Source: Protopterus annectens | Lineage: Eukaryota; Chordata; Ceratodontiformes; Protopteridae | Reading direction: 5' to 3' | Assembly (NCBI RefSeq): GCF_019279795.1 | Contig: NC_056726.1 | Coordinates: forward strand, 1,138,591,882 to 1,138,655,881 | Length of the DNA: 64,000 nucleotides | Shown here: positions 11,998 through 23,648 of the stretch, piece by piece | How the letters are laid out: every line of letters starts with the position of its first letter | Numbering within the stretch: the first letter of the stretch is position 1 | Translations under genes and position numbers: made by a program | Notes under the pieces: generated by a model | The model's database searches: none | Seen by the model: the letters and a program-made list of their open reading frames with translations, nothing else | Told to the model about the DNA's origin: nothing

Positions 11998-12545
11998 TTG
12001 GAGATTGCTTTTGTGCATTCAGACAGACTGCTCGTTAGGTTATATAAGCTATGAAGGAGGCTCAGTTTCTCACTTTTTGGGAGTTTGTTTTCTGTTTTTT
12101 GTCATGGTTCACCTCTTAGAGCGATGAGACATTTCAGTTCAGTGGATAACCTTTCAGTTTTGTGGATTTGTAAAGCTTGTGAGTAAATGGAAAGAATTTG
12201 AGTTGCAATTGGAAAACAGAGCTGGTTAGGCTTACAGCTGTGGTATTAAGGTCATCTATATAGTTCCAACTACAATTATGAGACATAAAAAAATGTTTTG
12301 AGCTTGTTAATATATTAGTGCTAGACTAGTTCCTAAAATATTTTACATCAGCAGTAGTTTTATACGATGGCTGATCATTGTAAATGTGATTGGGCAGTGG
12401 TCACTTAAGGATGGCGGGAGAATGTCAACTATGGAGCAGGAGTTTGGTATGTTTATAATAATGAGGTTGAGTGTGGAGTGTTTGGAAGATGTAAGGTTAG
12501 GTCTTGCTTGAAAGCTGAATAAAAGGAGCAAGATAAAAATAAGGG
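11998..12545 (-). pseudogene. L2-clade LINE, 5' half (end of endonuclease and linker)
   Basis: Minus-strand STLNLIIINIPNSCSIVDIL and PPSLSDHCPITFTM (12530-12380) is the end of an endonuclease with its conserved SDH box. Further down comes the linker QKTENKLPKSEKLSLLHSLY and SSLSECTKAISK, which is picked up at 7417 by RFWKEVNLLTG. The upstream part of the endonuclease is missing. Confidence 0.65.
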
Positions 12546-13450
<905 letters not shown>

Positions 13451-13711
13451 CTATAATATTCCTTTGCATAGCTGTATATGACCACGCCTACCACTGCGAT
13501 GCACTGCAGGATGCTCTTCTCCCTTTAAAGAAACCAGGCTGAGTGCAGCCCCTTGAGTGTTGTTCAAAGAATCTTCTTGCTCAATAAAATATTGACTGTA
13601 ATTAGGATTGGGTAGAATAGAAGGTTCATCTGAAGCCTCCTTGATCTTATAGAATTCTCGATCACAAACTGGTGCCCAAATAAACTTAACTGATGTCTTC
13701 ATTTGGACAGG
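13451..13711 (-). CDS. Possible host coding exon, product unknown
   Basis: Minus-strand open frame of about 86 codons preceded by a plausible acceptor (CACCTTGCAG, 13712-13721). It reads PVQMKTSVKFIWAPVCDREF, then YKIKEASDEPSILPNPNYSQ and YFIEQEDSLNN, and ends in TAG at 13451. Composition is protein-like and it matches none of the repeat families in the window. I do not recognise the family. It could be a last coding exon, or an internal one using a donor before the stop. The DIRS element starts within about 15-30 bases of the acceptor, so the upstream intron would contain the whole element. Chance ORF remains possible. Confidence 0.3.
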   Translation of the reverse strand, partial: PVQMKTSVKFIWAPVCDREFYKIKEASDEPSILPNPNYSQYFIEQEDSLNNTQGAALSLVSLKGEEHPAVHRSGRRGHIQLCKGIL

Positions 13712-13757
13712 GACTGCAAGGTGAAAAAGAAGTTATGTTCTTACCATAACGTTCCAT

Positions 13758-13906
13758 GTGAGTTGTTCATCTCGCCTTTGTTCTTACACATGGGTTCGGA
13801 GCCGATCCCTCGGCTACGAGTCGGCCACATTCCAAGTTCTGCATCTAAGAGAAACTCGAGGCACAGTCCCTATCCCATGATCCCCTGCTGCTAACCCTCA
13901 GATCTA
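13758..13906 (+). repeat. DIRS left inverted terminal repeat
   Basis: GTGAGTTGTTCATCTCGCC through CCCATGATCCCCTGCTGC to the CTCAGATCT end. Inverse of 19603-19753, with a short left extension (from about 13735) that the right terminus lacks; such an extension is normal for DIRS. Confidence 0.88.
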
Positions 13907-14140
13907 GTTTGCAAAGAAACCAGACAACAAAAACATACCTGTCTACACATGCATACGCACCAAAAATACCTATACATGTATATACATAAAAGGTAATGAC
14001 AGATACAGGCCAATATGTTATACCTGTCCGACTACGCACGCATACATAGACACAGGCAGTCCAACAGAACCATGAGAAAGACAACAAGCCACGAGTCGTA
14101 CCTGTTCCTCCAGAACACGGAGGGGGAAGGAGGGCAGGAA

Positions 14141-14242
14141 TGTAAGAACAAAGGCGAGATGAACAACTCACATGAAACGTTATGGTAAGAACATAACTTC
14201 TTTATGTGAAGTTGTTCGATCTCGCCGTTTGTTCTTACACAC
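14141..14242. repeat. DIRS internal complementary region
   Basis: TGTAAGAACAAAGGCGAGAT then ACGTTATGGTAAGAACATAA and GTTGTTCGATCTCGCCG. One part is complementary to the outer left end, the other to the outer right end, which is the template arrangement DIRS elements use to restore their termini through a circular intermediate. Confidence 0.85.
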
Positions 14243-14277
14243 AGGTAGCATCCCCAGCACCTTAAACCCCGGGTGGC

Positions 14278-15726
14278 TCACGGGAGAACATTCCTGAGAA
14301 CAGTGGAACCAAAGGAAGCCCTGTCCCTGGAGGCCCTGTCCACTTTGTAATGAGTAATAAAGGTATGAGGTTTGGCCCAGGTAGCCGCAGCACAAATGGT
14401 ATCTATAGGTAAATGAGCCGCATGTGCCAGAGAAGTAGAAACAACTCTAGTAGAATGAGCTTTAACTTTGAGGGGAGTATGATTGGAAGATGAATAAACA
14501 AAGTTTATGCAGTATGAATGCCATTTGGATAGCATGAGTTTTGTAACTGCAAGTCCTTTCTTATTATCTGCATGAGACACAAATAGTTGGCCCGATTTCC
14601 TGAACTCTTTTGTTCTGTCCAGGTAAAATCTCAGTTGTCTGTGTACATCCAATTTGTGAAGCATGTATTCCATCTTATTAGTATGGTTCCTGAAAAAGGT
14701 GGGAAGTTCTATAGACTGATTAAGATTAGATTCTGAGCAGATTTTTGGTAGAAAGGATGGATTAGTATGTAAGGTGACCCTGTCTGGATGAAATATCAGA
14801 TATGGTGGTCTAACTGACAGTGCCTGCAGCTCCAAAATTCTGCGGGCTGAAGTGACTGCCACCAGAAATAGGGTTTTCCAGGAAAGATATTTCAGTGGGC
14901 ATGACGAAGCTGGTTCAAACGGCGATAGCATGAGTTGGGATAGCATCAGGTTTAAATTCCAAGGAAAAACTAGGCTTCAAATAGGTGGTTGGAGATGATA
15001 AGTTCCCTTCATGAAAGCCCTACAAAGTCTGTGCGACATAATTGTAGCGCCTCCTTCACCCACATGAAAACTAGATATAGCAGCCAGCTGTACCCTTATG
15101 GTAGATGTTGAAGCCCCCTGGTGAAAGAGAGTAGATAGAAATTCTAGAATCTTGTGAATAGGAGCAACCAAGGGATCTATACCTTGTTTGGAGGCCCAAC
15201 ACATGAAATGTTTCCACTTGCTCTTGTACAATTTTCTAGTGGAGGATTTGTGGGAAGAAATCAGAATATGTTGTACTGCTGGAGACAAAATATCCGACCT
15301 GGCTAAGCTGGGAAGTGGAGCAGCCATGCTGTCAATTTGAGGGACGAGAGAGAGGGGTGAAGAACTCCTGATGAGTGGGCCAGCAGGTCTGGCACTGGGT
15401 CCAGAGTCCAAGGTTCCTCTATTTAGTGAGCTTGGAGGAAAGTGAACCAGATTTGTCGAGGCCAGAATGGTGCTATCAAGATGATCGTCCTTTCCAGACC
15501 TTTGGCTTTCTGCAGAAATTTTGGGATTAATGGAACAGGAGGGAAGGCATATAGGAGACCCGGGGGCCAATCGTGTACAAGTGCGTCCCTGGGGGCGCCC
15601 CCCAGAGGGGGAAGTAGGGCAAAATAGCTTCTGCATTTGGCATTCAAGGGGGATGCAAAAAGGTCGCAGCAAGGCTGGCCCCATCTGCGGAAAATCCTTT
15701 CCGCTACTTGATTTTTGAGGGACCAC
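14278..15726 (-). pseudogene. DIRS tyrosine recombinase region (fossil)
   Basis: Phage-integrase-like domain that would join the circular DNA copy to the target. N-terminal core-binding part: SSHKSSTRKLYKSKWKHFMC and LEFLSTLFHQGASTSTIR. Catalytic part: first Arg in TSARRILELQAL, the HxxR box in KAHSTRVVS, and the nucleophile Tyr in FITHYKVDRAS. All catalytic boxes of the family can be recognised. Lies at the 3' end of the element next to the complementary region. Confidence 0.85.
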
Positions 15727-17191
15727 TCATGAGGCAGCAGGATGGCTCTGCTCAACCGGTCCGCTATTACGTTGGACGTCCCCGGATGTGTGTTGCTATG
15801 AGAAAGCGTCCAGTGGACACAGCCCATTGCCAGATCCTCAGGGCCTCTCTGCATAAGGGGTAAGACCTGGTTCCTCCTTGCTTGTTTATGTACCAGACCA
15901 CTGACATGTTGTCCGTCTGATTTGCAACTGTTCCCGGAGGTAAGTAGTCGTGAAAGTGTTGCAATACTGAGGTACACTGCTCTTAACTCTAGGACATTGA
16001 TGTGCAGATTGTACTCCATTTTTGACCACTCGCCTTGAACTGTTCTCCCCTGAAAAAGTCCCCCCCACCCTATCAGGGAAGCGTCCGTGGTCACTGTGGC
16101 TATGGCGGGAGGAAGAACAAACGGGCGGCCTATCATAAGGTCATGACTGTTCATCCACCATCGAAGATCCCGTTTGCAAGATTCCGTGAGTAGGATGTTG
16201 TGTGACAATGGTAGCTGTTGGTAAGACCACTGTGCGAAGAGTAGCCACTGGAGGATCTTCATGTGCATTCTCCCTAGAGGGACCTCAATAAGGGCAACTG
16301 CCATCATACCTAAAACTTTCAAGACCTGTGCGGCTGGGACTCTTTTGTTTTCTAGAAGAATAGAAATCTGTTCTCTCAGGGCTGAGACTCTTGATTGGGG
16401 AAGTCTGATCAGGGATAAGGTAGTGTCTAATTCCGCTCCTATGAATGATATATGCTGTGAGGGCGATAAGACAGATTTTTTGAAGTTCAGAGTTATGCCT
16501 AAATGGGAACAGAGATTGATTGTATAGTCCCTGGCTTACAATAAGTGACGCCTGGTTGTGGCCTGGCCATTTTTATGTGGTAGTACGCATCCTAGAGCAC
16601 ATCCAATCATTGTTTGAAGAAATGGAAGGATCGATTGAAGTGTGACCATCCGGAATTTTTCCTTCTTCATGAAGGTATTGAGCTTGCTGAGGTCCAGTAT
16701 TGGCCTCCAGTCCCCTGTTTTCTTTGGAACTAAAAAGAACCTTGAGTAAGTTCCGGATCCTAATTGGTCCACGGGACTGGCTGGATGACTCTTTCTTCTA
16801 ACAGCCTTTGAATTTCTTTGGCTGCGTGATCCCACAGAGTGGGTGGAACATCTGGGAATCTTTTTTGGGTGGGAGGATTTTTTAAGAAAGGTATGTTGTA
16901 TCCTCTGGTTATTATGCTTTTTACCCAGGAATCTGAAGTGAGGTTTAGCCAGGTCTCTGGGTATAAAGCCAAACGACCCCAGACTGCCTCCAGAGTAGGA
17001 CAGTCAGGCCTCCACTCAGGAGTGCAGGAAGGGCTTCCCAGGAACGCTATCCCTGTCGCCCTGGTTCGGCGGACCCCCTCTGCCGCCTGGGCGGCGTCTT
17101 CCATTCCTTCCCCCTCCTCTGCCTCTGGAGGGGGATTCATTAGGTGAGAATTGGAAAGCTCCCTGAGTCTTCCGGAACCACATTTTTCCAC
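15423..17191 (-). pseudogene. DIRS reverse transcriptase and RNase H region (fossil)
   Basis: RT N-terminal part: GTYSRFFLVPKKTGDWRPIL and DLSKLNTFMKKEKFRMV. The RNase H-like region shows TVTTDASLIGWGG and HINVLELRAVYLSI, as in DIRS1-like elements. Overlaps the recombinase frame at one side and the gag C-terminus at the other, the compact overlap typical of the group. Broken. Confidence 0.83.
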
Positions 17192-19211
17192 CTCTTTGCC
17201 CTTTGGGGTATGGTCTAGATGGGGTGGAAAAATGTACTCCTACGGCAGACAGGGTCTTTCCTTCCTGCTCGCACCTAGTGAGTGTCTCCTTCACTTTGGG
17301 CCCAAATAAGGAGAAGCCATCAAAAGGGGCATTAGTATAGGAAGACTTGAAGGCTTCCACAAAGGAGCATAGGCACATCCAGGATTGTCTCCTCAAAGCA
17401 ATCGCTGAAGCTGCAGCCCTACTCGATCCTTCAGCTGCATAGGAAATGAGCCACATGGACGAGTTGATGATAGAGTTTAGGGTATTGAGCTGTGCTGTCA
17501 CCTTGTCTGAGACCGCAGCATCTGTGGTACCCGGAAGAGTATCTCCCAACTCCTTGAGGAGATCTCTCTGAAGACAGGTAAAATGAGTGAGGTAGTTCAG
17601 CAATCGCATGGAAAAAGTCGCTGAACTAAAAATGCACTTCCCGTACCTGTCCATCGTCCTGGAGTCCTTGTTAGGAGGATGAACAGAGGAAGATGCTTCA
17701 GACATTTCTTTCTTGGTGGCCGCCGCCACCACCATAGCATCAACTGGGACTCCCTTGGTGAGGTACACCTTATCCTGGGAGGCAGTGATGTACTTATTGG
17801 GCCTCTAAGGGACTGGATCCAATGTGTCAGGGGACTGCCATGCCCTTCGAGCTATTAAATCCATTAACTTGAAGGGCGGAGTTACCCAGGAGGTGGAAGG
17901 TTGAGCCCCAAAAGCCTTCAGTAACACTGATTTGTCCTCAGTGGGGGCAAGGGACTGCCAGTCGCCCCTCTGTTTGAGAATTTCAAGAATGTCAGCAAAC
18001 GAGACATCCTCGGAGGAGGACACTGGGGACCCCTCTGACTCATCCAAGTTGGTATCCGATGTCAACGATTCCTGTGGGGAATCAAGGTGCCTCCTATTGT
18101 ACAATCTCTTCCTTGGGACATCATCAGAGGGGACATCTGGTGAAGCTTCCGAGGAGCAGGGTTCACCCTCTGGGGTTGACTGAGGCTTTGGGTCTCTACG
18201 CTTGGTGGGAACCAGTGGTGCAGAGACAGAACATGGACCTTTCAGGGAGGGAGAAGAAGAATCTGACGATGTGAAAGTCTTACCAGACAAGACCTTCATC
18301 ATGGCCTCAAAGGCACCGGAGCCCTGGGCCAAGGGTTTCACCGGTTCCGAAGAAGACGGTAGTCTCCCCGGGCCCAGAACCACGGGCTCCGATCCAGAGG
18401 ATGGAGCCAAACTAATCTGTGCCGAGGCACCGAGGGGAAGAGTCGGAACCGAAACTTCAGTTCGACTCTCCGCCCCAGAACCGAGGAGAGATTGTCGGCT
18501 CTGAGATCCCTCGATGGGTACCGAGGGTGTCAAGGTAAGTGGAGCTGAAAGCACTAAAGAAGGCTTCAGCCCCGGGGGATCAGCGATCATCAGATCCTTA
18601 ACTCCCGGCTCCGATGACTCAATGGGTGTCGAAGGAGGATCAACAGATGGGACAGGAAGAGCCTCAAGCTTCGAAACAAACTGGGACGAAACCGCAATTA
18701 GTTTGGACAAGGCCATGTTCTCCATCAGTTTCTGCACCACTCGATCCACATCGGTGTCAGACAGTCTGGAGGAATGGGTCGAAGGGGCTGAAGAGGTCAC
18801 CGAGCAAAGGATCGATGAAGGGGGTGCCTCTGACACTGGCTCCAAGACCTGGACCTCGACTCGAGGCAGCATCTCGGTGCTCGGCTTCAAGGTCTGTAGA
18901 GCCAGCAATCGAATCTTAGAAGAGGTACTCTGAGCCGATGACCTGGGCTCCGATACTTTCAAAGACTTCGACCCCTTCGAAGACTTCGATGACTGGTCTG
19001 CCTTTTCCAATGCATCCTGAAACTCCGGCTTCAGGAGACCTCTCTCAACCAGTTTCCTGCATCTCTTCAAAATCACTCTGCCACTAAACGAGTGAAGATG
19101 GAGAGGGCCCAGGCAGTAGATGCAGGAAACATGGTTATAAGTTATGGGCATTTTCTGTCCACACTGGCAATGTTTAAAGCCAGATTTGTCTTTTTCTGAC
19201 ATTTTGAGCAT
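17016..19211 (-). pseudogene. DIRS gag-like region (fossil)
   Basis: N-terminus MLKMSEKDKSGFKHCQCGQK with a CxC...CIYC putative zinc-binding head, a long Ser/Pro-rich middle, then SFVEAFKSSYTNAPFDGFSL and a Gly/Arg-rich tail (RGRGGGRNGRRRPGGRGG) suited to nucleic-acid binding. Open frames on the opposite strand (17932-18933) are compositional shadows of this region. Confidence 0.75.
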
Positions 19212-19450
19212 AAAATAGTAAATACAACTATATGTATAAAACTACACAAAACTGCTACTAACACACACAGCTACTATAATAACTAGCGGTTAACTGGAGT
19301 AAAAATGAATTACTAGTAAAAAATCTGACAGACCCCTGACAGAAAAAACAAATGGCCTAAGACCTAGGAGCAGCCGCTCCCCCAACAAGCTAACACTAAT
19401 TTAAACTAATTTAAAACAATACACACACACCAACACTACACTAATACTAA

Positions 19451-19452
<2 letters not shown>

Positions 19453-19533
<81 letters not shown>

Positions 19534-19545
19534 AATATGAATATA
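19453..19545. repeat. (TA)n microsatellite inside DIRS
   Basis: About 65 bases of pure AT dinucleotide, then an imperfect continuation, between the gag start and the right terminus. Confidence 0.95.
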
Positions 19546-19602
19546 TAAAGGATACTGGCCTGAGCTCTCACTCGACGACAAGACCTGTTGCAGCAGCAAA
19601 AA

Positions 19603-19753
19603 AGATCTGAGGGTTAGTAGCAGGGGATCATGGGATAGGGACTGTGCCTCAAGCTTTTGTTAGATGCAGAGCTTGGAATGTGGCCGACTCAGAGCCGAGG
19701 GATTGGCTCCAAACCCGTGTGTAAGAACAAACGGCGAGATTGAACAACTTCAC
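19603..19753 (-). repeat. DIRS right inverted terminal repeat
   Basis: Begins AGATCTGAGGGTTAGTAGCA and ends GATTGAACAACTTCAC; reverse complement of 13758-13906 with roughly 90% identity. Confidence 0.88.
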
Positions 19754-20235
19754 ATCTATTGTTTTGATATAGTGAGTGAAAAAAATCCATGATACCTGTT
19801 TCAATCAAGGAATGTCTTTACTTGCTTTTTGGTTACAGAGGGTAGGTCATGCATGGGTATCCTTAAACTTGGCAGGATCTGCTGATATCATGTCACCATC
19901 CATGAAATGACCTAGATAGAGCATATCTACTATTCCAGCCTGCCATTCCCTTGCATTGTTACCCTGACTTCTTTATTCTACTCATCATCTCTCAAACATG
20001 ATAACCATTTTCCTGAGAAGACTGGCTGTTGATTCCAATTAATATCTGCATAATTTTGGGCATAGTCTCCAGATTTTTCACAATTTGGTTAGCCAACCTC
20101 TAGAGATATTCTGGGCTGTAAGTATTAGTGGCTCAAAAGACAGAAACATACTGGAAGATCCGGAAGCCATGGATTGTATTCCTGCTCCAGGTTACGGATT
20201 CATTTTCTAATACTGACACTGCAGCACAGCATTTT
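19754..20235. other. No gene
   Basis: Right flank of the DIRS insertion. Unique-looking sequence, no coding pattern recognised. Confidence 0.35.
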
Positions 20236-20520
20236 GTGTGTGTGTGTGGGGGGGGGGGGGGGTTGCTGCACTTCTAAGTGTGCCATCCTTCAGATGAAAT
20301 TCTAAATCAATGTCCCATCTAACTTAGCTGGAGGTAGCTTATGTGGATATAAAATATCTCACAGCAATTAACAAAAAAGAGGACAGTATACTCCCTGGAA
20401 GTGCCCAGGCCAGATTTCCCCAGTCAGTCGGTATAAACACCACCTTAGGTCCCTTATGAAAAGAAGCCACTAGCCAGTGGGACTAATCTGGTCATGTAAG
20501 GATAAATAAATACAAAATGA
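20236..20520 (+). mobile_element. Old SINE/LINE-3'-end-like repeat
   Basis: A GT/G-run, then TGCTGCACTTCTAAGTGTGC, CCATCCTTCAGATGAAATTC and GTGGATATAAAATATCTCAC. This resembles a widespread vertebrate repeat core (GTGGATGTAAAAGATCCCA-like). A second diverged copy lies at 42650-42850. The exact family is uncertain. Confidence 0.45.
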
Positions 20521-20789
20521 ACTATAAATATTTCTATTACTCAAGACGGAATACTGATAAATTGGTGTATCTCAAAGGGATACAGAAGCTTACCTCTTCC
20601 TTGCTGCACAGGTCAGTGGTAGTTGTCATTGACCCTTTGTGAAGTCAGTAGTAGTCAGATGCTTAGGTCTACTGAAATGCTCTATGTCTTGAGCTGTCCT
20701 AAGCATGGGGTAGACATCTCAGTCTTTGTAACTATTTAGTTTCTTATATAATTAAAGCATGAATGTTATAATCCATGATTTGCCAGAGA

Positions 20790-22915
20790 TAGTCTGCACA
20801 TATGCCATCTAGGTTTTCAGACATTGGCAAATACCTTTTCTGCAACCATAGTGACTTTTTTAGGCAATGGCAAACTGATAAACCTCCTGACTTAACTGAA
20901 CTTATGTAGGAATGAAAGTAATAATGCTCAATGCTAGAAGCCTTAACACGAAATTCCACTCCCTGCAAGCCTTTCTCTCCCTGGGAAGTGTAGACATCTG
21001 TGTAGTGATGAAGACATGGTTTAAAGTCATGGAGAGTACCCTTGCAATGCAAGGTTATAATGTCTTTCCACCTTTAAACCAGCTACTGCACAGGAGAAAG
21101 CTAACGGTAGAGGAGTCTGTCTACATTAAAACCAACCTCACATCTAGACTAGTTAAAGTGTATGATCCATTGGAACTCATACATGTGCAACTCACCATAA
21201 ACAAAGTCTCATACCATATCCTTGCAGCTTATAGGTCCCCCTCTATGTCCTAAGAAACCCAGACTACCTATCTCAGTGTACTACAGTCCCTCACCATTGA
21301 ACCCAATGTGATATTCATGGGACATCTCAACTGCCGTTCTATAGACTGGAAATCCTACACCACTTCTAATGCACAAGCCTGGTGATTCCTAAACTGTGTT
21401 AATACCAGCATCCAGGAATAGTTGGTCCATTCTTCCACCAGGGGTACAAACATCATTGACATTGTATTCACAAACATGGGGAGAATGTTGAGGTTCCTCA
21501 TCCAATGTAATGTATTCACTCATCAGATATGACAATAAGGCAGTATTGCTTGAAATAAAAATTAAATCCAGGGATCCAGCAAAACTAAAAAACTAGAAAC
21601 CTTTAGGAATAATTTCAAGGCTAAGGCCTCTCTCTACTAAGTAATACCATGGCTAAATTCCAAGCAACCCGGTAAACACCATAGCATATGCTGAGATATT
21701 TATAAAATCTGTGTATAACCATATTGACAGCTGTAGATCGAGCTGTGCCCACTTGTTTTAAAAATAAGACAAACTCGAAAGACAAGCCACCATGTTGGAA
21801 TCACAATATCAATCAGTTATGCAACGAAAGAAAACAAATATTGGCCAAGCATAGGAGGAAAAAACTCTACATAATACCCCAATACCCCCCCCCCCCATGA
21901 ATCCAAATTAAATGTTCATATTTCATTTTATTTCAATTTGTTAGTTAATACTTCAAAGGCAAATTTGAAGAAAAAAATAAAAAAAAATACTTTCTCAGGC
22001 AAAGGACAACCACAAAGCTTTCTACAACAATGTCCATAACTTCAGGGGAAATATTCACCAATGCACATAAATTATTGTAAATGGTAACACTCACACACAA
22101 CTGGAGACCACTGCCAACCTTTTGGTTGACAGGCTCAGCTCAAATTTCTCCCCTCACTCCCACCCTGATAGTCCAAAGGAAATACCACAAACCACAACCC
22201 CCCCCAACCATTACTAAGGAAAAGGTCATCATTGCACTTTCCAAGGCCAAAAGCACTGCATTTATGGGCCTTCATAACATCCAGGGATGCTTAATAAATA
22301 GCATGAAACATGACCTGTCTGGTCCACTTGAATCACTTTTCAAGTGGAGCCTACAGTGAGGTTTTGTGCCATTTCCTTGCACAAAAAAATGGCCCAGTCA
22401 ATGATCTTGGCCCATAAGTCATGTACATTCACTACATATTTCATTTTTTGACATTTTTTGTGTGACTTTCTAATTAATAGTTCTAATGTCTTTGTAAAGA
22501 TCATTGCCCTTATGTATTTGTTGTATAACTTGTGGAGCTTTTCTCCCTGGGCCTCCACTGAAAATGGGCATATATCCAGCTGGACTAGCCCGGTCAACAA
22601 ATGTAAAATAAAATAAATAAAATAAAGTCTGACCAACTTCATATGTAAGGCCATGGAAAGAATGATCATGGAGATGGCAAATGAGGACATAGGTAACTTG
22701 CATATGCTGGATCCATCACAGTTCAGCTTTGTTAAAGGAAGGTCATGCTTAATAAATCTGGTGGACTTTTTGAGAGGGTCACCAAAGCAATGAATAAAGG
22801 CAAGACAGTGCACACAGCTTACCTCAAACTGGCCAAGGTTTTTGATACAATACCCCACTCAGGCATTACAGACAAGCTCAGTAATTCAGCACCCTGCTCC
22901 AGCCACTACAGGTGA
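20790..22915 (+). pseudogene. CR1-type LINE, ORF1 end to RT, interrupted
   Basis: Same CR1 family as 1-2960. ORF1 C-terminus (FRHWQIPFLQP-like) precedes ORF2 MLNARSLNTKFHSLQAFLSL with DICVVMKTWFK, VEESVYIKTNLTS and YHILAAYRSPS. The linker and RT start reach KAKSTAFMGLHNIQGCL at 22355. After a 270-bp inserted L2 3' end it resumes with SLTNFICKAMERMIMEMANE and VKGRSCLINLVDFL. About 30 codons of RT are missing at the insertion. Many stops and frameshifts, so it is older than the left-edge copy. The 3' part is replaced by PLE 1. Confidence 0.8.
22356..22627 (+). mobile_element. 5'-truncated L2 LINE 3' end inside CR1
   Basis: Remnant L2 C-terminal text (TTGGCCCATAAGTCATGTAC, compare TTAGCCCATAACTCTGTG near 11727), then the shared tail GTGGAGCTTTTCTCCCTGGG, CCCGGTCAACAAATG and (TAAAATAAA)n. 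CR1 coding text stands on both sides, so this is a nested insertion. Confidence 0.75.
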
Positions 22916-22919
22916 AAAA

Positions 22920-23648
22920 GGGTGGGGGGGTTCAAGGGATCCTTGTGAACCTTAGGCGGTCCATTTGGGCTGGTACCCTGAGATATTCAGCTACAAAATA
23001 ACTAAGCAAGTCCTTGTCAAGTGTATTGCTCAAAAAACAATCCCCTTAATGTTCTAATAAACTCATCTTGCATCCTTACTACCTCAGTATATTCAATTTG
23101 TTTATACACATTAACATCAGACGGCATGGCTAACATACTTCAAAAATAATGGACTCTGTCCATTATCACAATTAAGCCACCCTTGTCAGCTGGCCTGATG
23201 ACAATATTATCCTTGCGTTCTAGGTCTTAAAGCACTTGTTGCACTCATTTGGATAAATTTACAAAACCTTTCCGTCTATTAGAATTATTTAACAGTGTAT
23301 AAATGTCATTCTCACATTGTTGAACAAATATATCCAAAACTGGATGCTGAGGAAGTGTAAAACTGCTAGGTTTTCTAAACATAAAATTACTGCCATTAAC
23401 TTCAGGGTTACCTTACAATAACTTTAAAGATACATTTCTAGTAAATGTCCTTAATTTAATTAATCTATCTGCTATATTAGCAGGCGTTGCAGGAATGAAA
23501 GATAAACCTTTATTCAGCACTTCCTCTTCTGCAGGAGAAAGTGCTGTTGCTGAAATGTTCAAAACTAAATTTAACTTTAAGTCACCTGTTTCCACATACT
23601 GGTTAGAGTGATCACAAACACTCTAACCAGTATGTGGAAACAGGTGAC
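22920..23648. repeat. Inverted repeat of PLE 1, palindromic centre
   Basis: GTCACCTGTTTCCACATACT + GGTTAGAGTG (23581-23610) is followed by 8 bases and then its exact complement (23619-23648). The homology continues outward: the left arm runs back to about 22920 (TTCAAGGGATCCTTG) and the right arm to about 24205 (CAAGGATCCCTTGAA). The right arm lacks about 90 bases present in the left. Confidence 0.92.

Larger units (their letters stand above)
13735..19753 (-). mobile_element. DIRS-type tyrosine-recombinase retrotransposon (fossil)
   Basis: About 6.0 kb, the usual size for DIRS elements. It has inverted terminal repeats, an internal complementary region, and in order on the minus strand a gag-like ORF, reverse transcriptase/RNase H and a tyrosine recombinase. 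DIRS elements integrate by recombinase, and no target duplication is seen, as expected. All family parts are present and in order; the coding frames are broken in a small number of places, so it looks recently dead. It carries an internal TA microsatellite near its 5' end. Confidence 0.9.

Noticed and set aside
17932-18933. Long plus-strand open frames opposite the DIRS gag region
   Set aside because: Antisense shadows of a Ser/Pro-rich frame; no domain and inside a retroelement.
20222-20262. G-run as a quadruplex-forming regulatory site
   Set aside because: A simple GT/G repeat at the edge of an old repeat with no gene nearby.
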